Below are positions 31,166 to 47,317 of a stretch of DNA of 64,000 nt, piece by piece. The notes below the pieces were generated by a model that was not told where the DNA came from, did no database searches, and saw only the letters and a list, made by a program, of their open reading frames with translations. Each line of letters begins with the position of its first letter. Position 1 is the stretch's first letter. The stretch lies in contig OY741283.1 of assembly GCA_963514095.1 (NCBI GenBank), positions 2,941,542-3,005,541 on the forward strand, written 5' to 3'. The DNA is from Eutrigla gurnardus (lineage: Eukaryota > Chordata > Actinopteri > Perciformes > Triglidae). Both the position numbers and the translations under genes were made by a program.

Positions 31166-32605
31166 AACATTATCAAGTAGAAAAAGTTTTACATTATAAA
31201 GAGTCATGTGAAAGGCTTTTAATTACACTGTAAACACTTTGTTCTGCAGTGTGAACATTGAACCACCAGGTGGCAGCATATTGAGTATGGCGCTCCGCTA
31301 CATACCCAGGTGAAGACCGAGGAGAAGGAGAAGACGATGGCGGCTCTGGCAGCGTCGGCTCCTTCATTCAGAGGGTTGTCTTCTTCTTTAGAAACCTGCC
31401 ACTGATTGGCCAGAAAACAGAAACCCACGAACCAGACCACGGCCCAGAGACCTGCAGAGACCACCAGTTACACCTGGTTATTAATCACATGGTTATTAAT
31501 CACATCCACAGGCGGACCAGAAGAGCTGAACCCTCACATGACACGCAGATGTCGGCCATGACAGCCCTCTTCCTGTCCTTCATGCCTGTGAGCTGCGGAA
31601 AGTAAACGTCCAGCGCCAGGAAACCGGTGCTGCAGAGGAAGCACAGCGTTCCCATGGTGATGGCGTAGTTGCAGGCGTTGTGGTTGCGATTGAAGATGCA
31701 GAACTCCTCCACGTCTTCAGGGCGGTTAACATAACCCTCGTTAGCGACGCAGCCGAGGATCACGATGGAGAAGAGCTGGAAACAGACAGGACACAGCAGC
31801 TAGCTTAATGCTAACAGACACATTCTCAGCGGGAGAGGCCAGATGCTAACATGGAGGAGGGAACCCGGGTACCCAGGTCAGGACTCACCCAGGTCAGGAC
31901 TCACCTGACATGGAGAGACCAGGTGATCATTTAACTGTGTTGAGATGGATTAAACAACAGGAACACCTCAAACCTCACAGCAAGCAGATTCATCATTGTT
32001 AGACCGGATTCAAAGTCCCAATTATGGAATGTCAGAGCCTGCTCTCTCCTTTGTAAACCGTCCAATCCGAGCCTGCTCTCTCCTTTGTAAACCGTCCAAT
32101 CAGAGCCTGCTCAGAGCAGCAGTGAAACAGGCTTCTGTTTGAGGAGTCTTGTGTTTAACCTCAGGAATGTTAACAACAGTCTCATGACTGAAACACTCTC
32201 TTTCTCACACTCACACTCACACTCACACACACACTCACACACACACTCACACACACACACACATACACACACACACACACACACTCTAAACCAGATAACC
32301 AGCTAATGTTAACGTAACAAGAACTAAACCAGAATGTTTATGTTTATTATTATTTATTACATTAAGTTTACATTCAGTTCATCCACCTTGTGTTTACTTG
32401 TGTTTACATTTGTGACCTCGGTGTTTATTCATTAATTCACATACATCTGAAATGTAAGCAGATGTGATGAAGTGTGACATCATCATTACATCATCAGACT
32501 CACCCAACAGACGATCCTCACCACGGTCTGAGGCTGTCTGATAAAGGTCAGGGGATCGAAGGCCCCACCTGCCTTTCCTGCTCCGTACGCCTGGAAACCA
32601 TCCAT
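31017..32605 (-). CDS. Synaptogyrin (short C-terminal tail)
   Basis: Four-pass MARVEL-type vesicle protein involved in synaptic and other exocytic vesicle traffic. Exons 32504-32605, 31538-31775, 31306-31451 and 31017-31106 join in phase to 191 residues. The start MDGFQAYGAGKAGGAFDP is the standard family N-terminus. Loop and helix signatures include CVANEGYVNR, FCIFNRNHNAC, ALDVYFPQ, DRKRAVMADI, VWFVGFCFLANQWQVS and NPLNEGADAARAAI. The body looks most like synaptogyrin-1, while human linkage to 17q favours synaptogyrin-2, so no symbol is given. The tail after the last helix is only about 20 residues (ending FSPPNA), against roughly 50 or more in mammals, and lacks the tyrosine/proline-rich end. 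Confidence 0.92.
31111..31162. repeat. (AC)n microsatellite at an acceptor
   Basis: AC run directly beside the acceptor of the last synaptogyrin exon. Confidence 0.95.
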
Positions 32606-34522
32606 CCAGACCACGTTCCTGTTCCCCAGACCAGCTCAGACCAGTAAGGCCAGTATGGATCAGTTCAGACCGGCTCAGTCTACTTTAACCCTCCGCCCCT
32701 TACTCAGTCCACCTAGATTATACCCAGACAAGTTGGTCCCAGTCCAGAGAGTCCCCTTTGGCCCAGTTACTCCAGTGAGTCCAGTTAGTCCTGGTTATTG
32801 TCTGATGTGGTCTTGGTGCTCTCTTCTTCTTCTCTGCTCTTAATAACTGTAAACGTCTCTAATCCTTCTGAGAGTCTGAGGCTTTCTCACCCTGAGCTAA
32901 ATCTCACAGGCTGAGACCGCCTCCACCAATCACATGGTCTTGTTTTCTTTTCTTACATTGATACATTTACACAGCTAGTCCCCAGACCTCTACAGCCAGT
33001 CCCCAGAGTAGTCCCCAGACCTCTACAGCTAGTCCTCAGACTAGTCCTCAGACCTCTACAACTAGTCCCCAGAATAGTCCCCAGACCTCTACAGCCAGTC
33101 CCCAGAGTAGTCCCCAGACCTCTACAGCTAGTCCCCAGAGTAGTCCCCAGACCTCTACAGCTAGTCCCCAGAGTAGTCCCCAGATCTCTACAACTAGTCC
33201 CCAGACCTCTACAGCCAGTCCCCAGAGTAGTCCTCAGACCTCTACAACTAGTCCCCAGAGTAGTCCCCAGACCTCTACAACTAGTCCCCAGACCTCTACA
33301 GCCAGTCCCCAGAGTAGTCCTCAGACCTCTACAACTAGTCCCAAGACCTCTACAGCCAGTCCCCAGAGTAGTCCCCAGACCTCTACAACTAGAGTCCCCA
33401 GACCTCTACAGCTAGTCCCCAGACCTCTAAAGCTAGTCACCAGACGAGTCCTTAGACATCTACAGCTAGTCCCCAGACTAGTCCCCAAACCCCTCCAGCT
33501 CAGTCAACATGTTCCCGTTAACGCGTTTAAGAGTTCTGTTCATTTGGACATTCATTAAAAATATAGCTCAGATCCAAGAGAAACTTTATTGATACAGAAC
33601 ACAGAGACAACATGGTTTTTGGCACTTTTCATCAAACTGCATTGATTGGGAGTGGGAGAGAGAAAGACTACTAGTCTATGATTGAAGGGATTTTATGAAG
33701 CCAACAAGCCTCACAAGGCTAGAGATCAGTTAGCTGGATTAGCATGTTGTCTGATTTCAGTGAACAATGAATTAAGTTTGATCTCCGTCAAAAACACCTG
33801 AGACATTTAACTGACCTCAGAATCTTCTCAAGGAAGAACGAAACTCAGATGACAAATAATACAATCCATTTTAATCAATCAATAAAAAAAATCCATAATT
33901 TTATCTAAGTTCCAGAGCCAGAAATGTTACTCAGAGTTAGATCTGTTGATACATCTCTCAATGGTCTTTAAGGACAACAAAGGCCTCCTTAAGTCCTCCT
34001 GGGACCAACTCAAGGACAATGAGTGGGAGGGGATATGAACTACTAGGCTAGCTTAGCAGTGAGACTGGAAGGGGATATACACTGCTAGCCTAGCTTAGCA
34101 TAAAGCCCCATCAGAAGAGAAAAAACGTTGGGTTTGTCAGATTCACAGGTCAGTTATTTTTCTTTCAGTAGATCTAGGCTAAGCTAGGAGTTCCCCTCTG
34201 TATCCAGCCATTGTGCTAAGCTAGGCTAACCATGTTTTGTATGTGTGTGTACTGGACGCCTCGGCGTGAACTTGTCATCAGAGCTCCTTGAACTCAATAA
34301 AATCTCCCCAATCCTGTTGATATCAGATGGAAGGTCATGAGGAAAAAGGCAGAATCATGTTTCTTTTCTTCCATCACACTGTTTCCTTGGTAACGGGAGG
34401 CAGGCTGGGTCTGAAGGCACAGGTTTGCCCAATCACATGCCTTGTTTGGCGAGGGAGGCAGACTCCTGACAGGAAAAGCAGGTTGTTTATCACCGAATGT
34501 GTGGTTCTTTGATATGTACAGG
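32606..34522. other. Intergenic, synaptogyrin 5' flank to mapt 3' end
   Basis: Contains the minisatellite at 32985-33490 and about 1 kb of probable mapt 3' UTR and flank (an AATAAA on the minus strand near 33582). No further coding exon was seen. Confidence 0.55.
32985..33490. repeat. Minisatellite of CCTCTACAGCTAGTCCCCAGA type
   Basis: About 0.5 kb of alternating 21-bp and longer (about 35-bp) units: cctctacagctagtccccaga with optional gtagtccccaga inserts. The same core recurs at 41565-41785. Confidence 0.93.
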
Positions 34523-36492
34523 TCAATTTCTCACCTGGTTGGCCAGGGTGTTGAGGGGCGGAGCTTGAGCAGCGTTGGGGCTTTGAGGGGTGGACATGTC
34601 GCTGAGGTTTGGAGGGGAGGAGTCAGGCTGGACAATGATGTCAGCACCGTGGTCGATCCGAGCTTTGGCGCTCTCTCTGAAGTTCAGTTTCTGACTCTCA
34701 ATCTGTCAACGCACCGTCATCACACACATGTCACATGACATGCAGAAGCAGCTGATAATGTATTATATTTAGGTACATACAACTTGTACAAAGAGAGATC
34801 TATGTCCAAATATAAATGTAAGGGGATTCATGAAAAAGGTATGAAGATAACGTTTTTTTGCATTTTCTAAGCATGTTGTTAGCATTTTGTTAGCGTTGCT
34901 ATTGGGCATTTCGTTAATGTGAGTGCAATGTTAACATGCTAGTAGCATGCTGTTAGCAAGTACCCTCTTTTTCCCTCCTCCTGGCATGTGAGTGATGTTC
35001 TCCAGAGAACCCACTTTAGAATGGACAGCTTTAAAATCCACCTTCTCTGATTTAATCTCAACATCTCCTCCACCTGACACACAACACAGGAGAACGCTAT
35101 GACATCACACAGCGCTACTAGTACAACACGTATCCAGTATTTATACACACACTTTATACACTCAACAACATTTCTTTAAAATTTAGTTCACAGATGTGTT
35201 TAAATGTGTTAGTGAGCACTGAGATCATCATCCACGACCACCGGACAGCTGGGCCTCACAATACACGGCCTCTCGGAAACATGTACTTCTACAAACTGTA
35301 CATGAACTTTCACTGTGTGTGTGTGTGTGTGTGTTACCTGGTTTGTGGTAGATGTTGTCCTTGGAGCCACACTTTGATGTCACACTAGTGAGATTCATCT
35401 TCTTATTAACAATCTGAACCTGCAGACAGACAGGTAGAGGTTGCAAAGAGACAGGTAGTGGTAGGAGTCAGACAGACAGGTAGAAGAGAGACCGGTAGAG
35501 ATAGCAGACAGACAGACAGCTAGAAGAGAGACCGGTAGAGGTAGCAGACAGACAGACAGCTAGAAGAAAGACCGGTAGAGGTAGCAGACAGACTGGAAGA
35601 GGTAGCAGACAGACAGGTAGCAGACAGACAGGTATAGCTAGAAGAGAGACAGGTAGAGATGCTAAAACATTGATGATATAAAAACCTGGATGACCTGTAA
35701 TTTCCTGATGATAACTCAGATAAGATGAAGTTATTGTTCTTGGGCCGAAACTCCTCCGAAGCTCGCTGTCTAAAGATATAGCTACTATTGATGGGATTGC
35801 CATTTCCTCAAATACTACCGTAAGAAACCTCAGAGTTATCTTTGATCAGGACCTGTCCTTTAACTCGCATATTAAACAAACTACAAGGACAGCCTTCTTT
35901 CGCCTGCGTTACAATACGAACATCAGTCTGATGATGAAGCACCATGTAGCAAACAGAGAGGTGGAGGTAGCAGACAGACAGGTTACCTTGCCCCCTCCAG
36001 GTGTGTGTTTCAGGTTCTCTGTGGATCCGATCTTGGACTTGACGTGGCTGAGGTCTGGCATGGGGTGAGAGGGGAGGGGGGGCGTCCGTCCACGAGCAGG
36101 GCCTGGAGACCTGGGGGGGGTCCGGACCACTGCCACCTACAGGACCACGTCATCAGAGCCAGTTCAACCAGTCACCAACCTGGTACTACTAAAGCTCTGA
36201 GTTATTAGTTCTACCTGGCACTACAATATAACTATTTCAAAGGTAACTATTGACAACAGACCGGGGACTACAGCTGGGAATAAAGCTGCTCCTTTTACTG
36301 TACAGTAAATAAAAGGGGACTGTCCACGAAATTATAAACTAATAACCTAAATTAAACTAAACAGACAGGTGATCAGACAGACAGGTGGTCAGACAGACAG
36401 GGAGTTAGACCTTCTTGATGTCTCGGTTTGGAGTGGATGGTCGACTGGCAGGGGAACGACTTCCTGGACTGCTGCTTCCATCTACTGACTCT

Positions 36493-36532
<40 letters not shown>

Positions 36533-36798
36533 GGTTAACTGGGTCAGACTGGTTGAACTGACTGGTTTAACAGGTGCAGTCTTGTACCTGTGCTCTTGGC
36601 TGAGATGATAGCAGCTCTCATGACCCCTGCTGACTTTGAGGCCTGAAACACAAAGTGCATTGTGGGATACATGAAGAACCGGCAGTTCTAGACAAGAGAA
36701 CATTAAAACAAGGCACAGAAATGTTTATTAAAGAGTTCACCTTTACTGCTTCATCTGCAGGTTCCTTTGCAGCTGGAGGAGGAGAGGAAGAGGCAGAA

Positions 36799-36832
<34 letters not shown>

Positions 36833-36997
36833 TGGCGACAAGAGGCGTCAAATTGGGCGATGCTCTCATCTCACATTCATGTTAATAAATGAATCAATAA
36901 GCTGATCAGATCTCACGCACTGACACTCACCTCCTAGCATGCATTGTTCTTCAGGGGCGGGGCCATCTCCGAGGGGGGACAAGTCTCCATCCATCAT
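34523..36997 (-). CDS. mapt: Microtubule-associated protein tau
   Basis: Binds and stabilises axonal microtubules. Exons 36931-36997 (ATG in this exon), 36741-36862, 36588-36642, 36411-36490, 35987-36136, 35338-35419, 34964-35073 and 34523-34702 keep phase and give 281 residues. A proline/serine-rich N-half (a run of about 12 serines) precedes VAVVRTPPRSPG, the universal tau/MAP2/MAP4 lead-in. Repeats then read VKSKIGSTENLKHTPGGGK, VTSKCGSKDNIYHKPGG and HSKVGSLENITHMPGGGK, and the tail begins IESQKLNFRE and DHGADI. Neighbouring crhr1 supports mapt over map2 or map4. Only three repeats are visible. The third coding exon has a weak acceptor. The frame ends LANQVRN-stop at a potential donor, so a further 3' exon is possible. 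An upstream exon (37442-37569) carries an ATG in another frame. Confidence 0.9.
35460..35660. repeat. Minisatellite of GACCGGTAGAGGTAGCAGACAGACAG type
   Basis: Imperfect units of 20 to 50 bp in a mapt intron. Confidence 0.85.
35675..35925 (+). mobile_element. L2-type LINE reverse-transcriptase fragment
   Basis: The plus strand translates, in one frame, to pieces such as TVRNLRVIFDQDLSFNSHI then KQTTRTAFFRLR, the conserved C-terminal stretch of L2/Maui-like non-LTR reverse transcriptases. It is a fragment in a mapt intron, opposite to the gene. Confidence 0.75.
36494..36533. repeat. (GACA)n tetranucleotide
   Basis: Clean GACA run directly beside the acceptor of the mapt exon at 36411-36490. 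Confidence 0.9.
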
Positions 36998-37004
36998 CAC
37001 TGCT

Positions 37005-37226
37005 ACAGAGGGGGAGAGGAGGAGATGAAGAGGAGGAGAGGAGAAGAGGAGATGAAGAAGAGGAGAGGAGGAGATGAAGAGGAGAAGAGGAGGAAAGGAG
37101 AGGAGAGGAGGAGATGAAGAGGAGGAGAGGAGAAGGCAAGATGAAGAAGAGGAGAGGAGGAGATGAAGAGGAGGAGAGGAGAAGGGGAGGAGAGAGAAAG
37201 GCGACGGAGTGGAGAGGGAGACAGAA

Positions 37227-37257
<31 letters not shown>

Positions 37258-37400
37258 TAGAAACAGAGACAGAGACAGACGGGGACAGACAGACAGAGAG
37301 ACAGACAGAGAGACGGACACAGACAGCCAGACAGAGAGACAGACAGACACAGACAGACAGAGAGACAGACAGACACAGACAGACAGAGAGATGTAGGACT
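37005..37400. repeat. Purine-rich minisatellite and (GACA)n
   Basis: Units of gagaggaggagatgaagag to about 37200, then (gaca)n and agagacagacag to 37400, filling the first mapt intron. The opposite strand is a long polypyrimidine stretch. Confidence 0.92.
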
Positions 37401-37441
37401 GACAGACAGATGGACAGACAGGGACATCTCCCGTGTCTTAC

Positions 37442-37569
37442 CTCCTCGCTGCCGTCCGTCCGTCCGTCCGTTCGTCTGCTGCTCCACCCTGCTGCACTTC
37501 CTCCGGCTGCCGCTCTCGGAGGAGGATGCTCTGCTGCTGCATGCTGGGAGAGGAGGTGGCTGTTGCCAT
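37442..37569 (-). promoter_or_regulatory. Probable 5' exon of mapt with an upstream ATG
   Basis: An ATG at 37569 opens 42 codons (MATATSSPSM...) to a good donor at 37442. Spliced to the next exon (37002), that frame stops after about 17 codons, so it behaves as an upstream ORF unless another exon intervenes. Confidence 0.5.
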
Positions 37570-37570
37570 G

Positions 37571-37858
37571 GTAACCTGCTGCATTACTGCCATGTCACCA
37601 CAGATGATGAAGTACATTTACAGTCGGCCGACCCTTCTGAGGTACTTGTACTTCACTGGAGCATTATTTTGTTTCACTTACTGCAAATAATAGTAATATG
37701 TCCTATTTATTGATTATTAATAATCAATTATACATGTAACCAATTAAACTGCTCATGTAAAATGTAAAAGCTTTTAGTCACACATACAATTTAAGAAGAA
37801 CTTAGAACAGCAAAATGCTATATACATTGTTGTTGTTATTGATATCAATATCAAGAAC

Positions 37859-37895
<37 letters not shown>

Positions 37896-38881
37896 GTGAG
37901 TTTAATCTAGCCCAATATCACAATTAAGCTTTAAGTGCTTTACAGTGACCTTTGACCACAGGCAGACCCCCGTTGCCATGGAGACACGCCACCACATACA
38001 GGAGTCCAGAGAGGAGTCTATTATGATCTGTTGGTAAACCATCTCACAGGTGAATTACTGCCACCTGCTGGTCTGGAGCAGCAGATGTAACATAAAAAGT
38101 AAAGGATTTTTGTTATAGTTTCAAACTTTTATTATGAATAATAATAACAACGTATAAAGCAGCTTTCAACACAATGTGCAGACTAAACTACCATAAACGT
38201 GAGCATCAGCTGTTAGCATTCTAGACCACACAGACCCGGAGAGGTTCTGATGAACCTGAGACCTGAACATGGTGGACTCTCAGGACTCTATGAAATATAA
38301 TGAGCTTCACAAAGATTGGCTGTATGTTATTGAAATGCACCATGGGAGTCGTAGTTGACTCTGATGATCAACACAAACTGTCACAACATACTCATGTTGA
38401 TGAATTTGTTTATTAGATATCAGTCACATGGAAACGTACAATATCTGAACATATCGGAGCACTGAACATATCCGATTATTTCTTAAATGCATTAGAATGA
38501 GATTTCATTATAAAATCAATATTTACAAAAACTAACTACCGGTAATCAGAGATTTATCCAGATTCTCTCACACACACACATGCACACACACACATCTTTC
38601 ACACGGTGAACCGTCGTGTGAAAGTGGACATGGAGCACCTTGAGTGGTGGAAAGGACGGGAAAAGAGACATAAAAATCCAGGTCCATGTGGTTCCTATGG
38701 TTTATATGGTTCACATGGTCCATATGGACCATAAGAACCATATAAACCATATATTGTCCATGGTTAATATGGTCCTAATGGTCCATATGGCCCATATGGT
38801 TCTTATGGTTCATACGAGATCTATGAGGCCCAAAACTTCTTATAACCACAAATCTGTTATAATTTCCATTTGAATAGATAA

Positions 38882-38924
<43 letters not shown>

Positions 38925-39268
38925 CTGTTAAACAGGTAATTGTGCTGATCAGTATTTACTTATCAATAAATAAATAAATAAACGTGTTGATTATAGAATA
39001 TGAACACCTGATATGAAACATGTCTGTGACTCCGTGGAAGCATTTGGTTGGTCAGCACATGAAGAAGGGCGGGGCCCAAACTCCTGACTGACAGATCTTC
39101 GTCTGATTGGCTCCACAAATTGTGTGATTTGCTGTCAGAACTGATCTGATCCTTCAGTTGCTTGAACGGGTCCCAAAACAGAATCCAACCATTTGATTGG
39201 ATCGCTGGAGTTACATCACAGACTGTGGTTGGATGCGTTCAGCTCCAACAGAGGCGCACTGTCAGGGG
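37571..39268. other. Intergenic, mapt 5' flank to crhr1 3' end
   Basis: Nothing coding was recognised. It holds (AAT)n at 37859-37893, a dispersed repeat fragment near 37895-37990, a run of atggtccatatgg palindromic words at 38690-38825 and (GT)n at 38884-38921. Confidence 0.55.
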
Positions 39269-44055
<4,787 letters not shown>

Positions 44056-44211
44056 CTGCCGGAGAAACTCGTCCGCTCAGCAACACACACACACATATCA
44101 CCTGAAAAACAAAGTTACATTTTCAAATTTAAGACTGATCTGAAAGCAGCACCCTCGGTCTTCTGGCTCCACATTTTTCCTGATGGCAGCAAATGCAGCC
44201 GCTCAATGGTG

Positions 44212-44393
44212 TTAATCTACATCTGACCTGTCCTGGTCCTGAAGCTGTTCATATTGTTCAGCAAAGGATTCATCAGCATCAGCATCCCTCGCTCCCTCTC
44301 TGTGATTCTGGTTTAATGTATTGATCAGCCACTGGAGGAGCTGTTGTAAAGTGAGAGTTATGTTCCTCCTCAGCCACCGTACCTGTCAAAGTT
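44212..44393 (-). pseudogene. Open segment, possible partner exon of the Myb/SANT relic
   Basis: After a potential acceptor (tttgacag) a frame runs about 60 codons to a stop at 44212. It contains LQQLLQWLINTLNQNHREGA and DADADESFAEQYEQLQ, a composition that looks protein-like. No homologue was recognised. It is on the same strand as the ORF at 44491-44583 and might be its second exon, but the phase does not fit simply. Confidence 0.3.
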
Positions 44394-44490
44394 GTTTCAT
44401 ATAGTATTTGAGCCCCAGATGAAAGCACTACAGTAAGAAGATAACATGGACTGGTTCATTAAGACACAGTACTTTACATGGTTGCCGTAT

Positions 44491-44583
44491 TTACTTTTTT
44501 AGGAGCTTGACCCCCTCATACACCTCCATCAAAAGCTTGTGCTCAGATTCTGAGAAGTTCGCCACACAGTTCGTCGTCGCCAT
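44491..44583 (-). pseudogene. Myb/SANT-like N-terminal fragment
   Basis: A Kozak-like ATG (accatggcg) opens 30 codons with NFSESEHKLLMEVYEG, which resembles the start of Myb/SANT-like domains found in MSANTD/NAIF1 proteins and in Harbinger transposons. The frame stops at once after KLLKK, near a weak donor. Either a decayed element or the first exon of a short gene, inside crhr1 intron 1. Confidence 0.4.
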
Positions 44584-45369
44584 GGTGATTCTGGGACCTG
44601 AATCAGTGATTGATTTCTGGGTCTATTTGAGGAAGCCATAAACGCGCACTTCCCGGGATTAGTTGCAGCTGGATTCATGTAGGGCCACTTAGACCCGACC
44701 ATCCCTACCGAGCCGAACATATTCAACACATGAGGAACACACAAAAAAAGACAAAGCGAGCAGCTGTGTTGTGACAGTAAACTGGTGTCTGGTTCCTCCG
44801 AACCGAGGAGTCCCGCAGGGAAGAAGAAAGAATCAAGAAAACAGCAATGACACAAACATCTATGAACAGATATCTGAAGGTGTTCTGTTGTTCTGTAGTC
44901 TCGACCAATCACAGCAGGCTTCAGTTGCATGCAGGTAAACAGTCTGTGTGGAGAGAAACAGAGGCAGAACCCATCGGCCAATATGCATTCTGGGATTTGG
45001 CTTTTATTAGCAAAATAATAAACTGTTATGATAATCTGAAGGGTGTTGGTTGGTTTACACTCATACTTTGATTGGTTTCTCTACCATCTCTTTCATTCTC
45101 CTGATGAAACAGACCTCAGCTCTGTGTGTGTGTGTGTTTTCTATATATAGAATGATGAACGATGGTGAAACGCCAACACCCCCCTCCAGTTTACATGGCC
45201 TCTCTCTACTTCACTGTGTCTCTTGTCATCACACTAACAGTCAGCGATGCATCACTTTGGAGGTTTGGGACGGTTCGAGCTAATGTGATGGTTCTATGTG
45301 ATGTTCTACTGCTGACTGATAAAAAACAGTCAAAGAGGTTACTTTAACATAACTCATTCTGGAACCCAG

Positions 45370-46575
45370 TAAGCTGAATGAATCATCGTCATCATCATCA
45401 TATATATACATTATCATATCATTATTTATTATTATTATTAGTTTTCATTTTATTATTAATATTATTTTAAATAATATCTTACCTGACTCAGAATTTTTCC
45501 ACATTTATTATATCATCATCATCATGATCATCATCATTATTTTATTTATCACATTTTTTTTTAAATGTTCATTATCATTAAATGTATTATCAATATCTTA
45601 CCTGACTCAGTCATTTCCCCATTATTATTATAATTGGTTTGAAACGTTATCATTATCATTGCATGTATTATTATTAATATCTTACCGGACCCAGTAGTTT
45701 TTCCATTTCCGTCATTCATTCCTCGGCACGGTTGCGCGTTCTCTGGCACGCTCACGTTCTCCCCCGCACGGTCCGGTTCAACTCCGTGTCGGTCTCGGTC
45801 AGAGTGACTAAACAGTTATACAGCAGCGGAGGGGAGACCCGATCCGGTCCGTCGGGTTACATCACACACAGACCAAAAACCAAACGGGGATCCGGGTGGG
45901 TCAGAGTTCGGGTTAACACGATCTAACCGTGTCCGGTTCGGTCTCCATTCCACCGGACAGAGCGGGATGACTTACTGCGGAAGACTGGAGCGGCGCGTGC
46001 TGCTGGTGCAGAGCACGAGCTTATGACGGAGAAGGGGGGGGGGTATCTCACCTGTCCTATCATCACTATCAATATCTTACCTGTCCTTTCATCATTATCA
46101 ATCTCTAACCTGTCTATTATCAATATAAATATCTATCTTTTCCTATCATCATGATAAATATCAATATATATCTTATCAATATGTAACCTGTCCTATCATC
46201 ACGATCAACTCAATCTCACACCTGTCCTACCATCATGATCACCATCAATAACACGCTAACAGTAAAGGTTAACGCTAACAGTAAGTTAACAGTAATAGTA
46301 ACAATTAATATTTACAAGGTAAAGGTAGCAGTTAATAGTCAACGGTAACACTAACAGTTAACGGTAACAGAAATAGTTAAATGTAAAATGTAACATTAAG
46401 AGTAACAGCAGTAAAGGTTAACTGTAACAGTAAAAGTTAACTGTAACAGTAATAGTAAAGGTTAACTGTAACAGTAACGGTAAAGATTAACAGTAACGGT
46501 AAAGGTTAACTGTAACAGTAATGGTAAAGGTTAACTGTAACGGTAACGGTAAAGGTTAACTTAGAAGTAAAAGTT
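45370..46575. repeat. Simple and low-complexity repeats
   Basis: Runs of atcatcatt at 45380-45690 with repeated atcttacctgactcag; cacctgtcctatcatcac-type units at 46050-46235; gtaacagtaaaggttaact-type units at 46255-46570. A GC-rich patch at 45720-46020, with a donor near 45976 on the minus strand, could hold the crhr1 first exon. Confidence 0.7.
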
Positions 46576-47317
46576 AACGGTAATTGTTTTCAACCCCCAT
46601 TGTTTGGTATGTGATGACATTAAATAATAAGTATCTGAACTATTAAAGTGTTTATATGGGCATATAGAACTTAGACTAAAAAGTTTCTCTTCAATTCATG
46701 AGAGAAGTGTTATTACATTTAAACCACTTTAATTAAATGAACAGTTTCAGTAGAAGTTTTTTCATTTCTAAAATAAATAATTATTTGTCCCACCAGTCTG
46801 ACTGACTCACCTGGAGAACAGATGTTTGAACTCCAGACAAACTCACCTGGATGACTGTTGGTCTGTTCTCTTCTTCTGTGGTGTCTCATCTGCTCCCTGT
46901 TCATTGTCGGGCCAGACGGGCTATAATCAGACATCCACAGGTGACTTTCACTCACCTGATCCAATCAGTGCAGAGCTGCTTATTGGCTGTTGGCAGCAGA
47001 AAGAAGACCGACAGCAGTGGGCGGGGTTTACAAGTTTTTATTGATTTATTTCCATAACGATGATAAAAAGAACATAAAAAACAGCTGTGATGTCAGACAA
47101 CAAGCTGGATGATTTATAAGGAAGAAGAGGGATGGGGGCGGGGCTTTAGGGCAGCAGCAGTCTGTTTCAACCAATCAGAGGACAGGGAGGGTGCTGGGGC
47201 GGCTAAACTGAAGATATGTCAGTCAGAATGTTGCCTAGCAACAGTACTCCTCCAGCCAATCAGGGCAGGGGCAGGGCTTGGCTCGAGCAGGGGGCGTGAC
47301 TTAAGGCAGGGGCGGGG

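Noticed and set aside
37442..37569. Tau start at the upstream ATG (MATATSSPSM...)
   Set aside because: Spliced to the next exon this frame meets a stop after about 17 codons; the ATG at 36997 keeps phase through all later exons.
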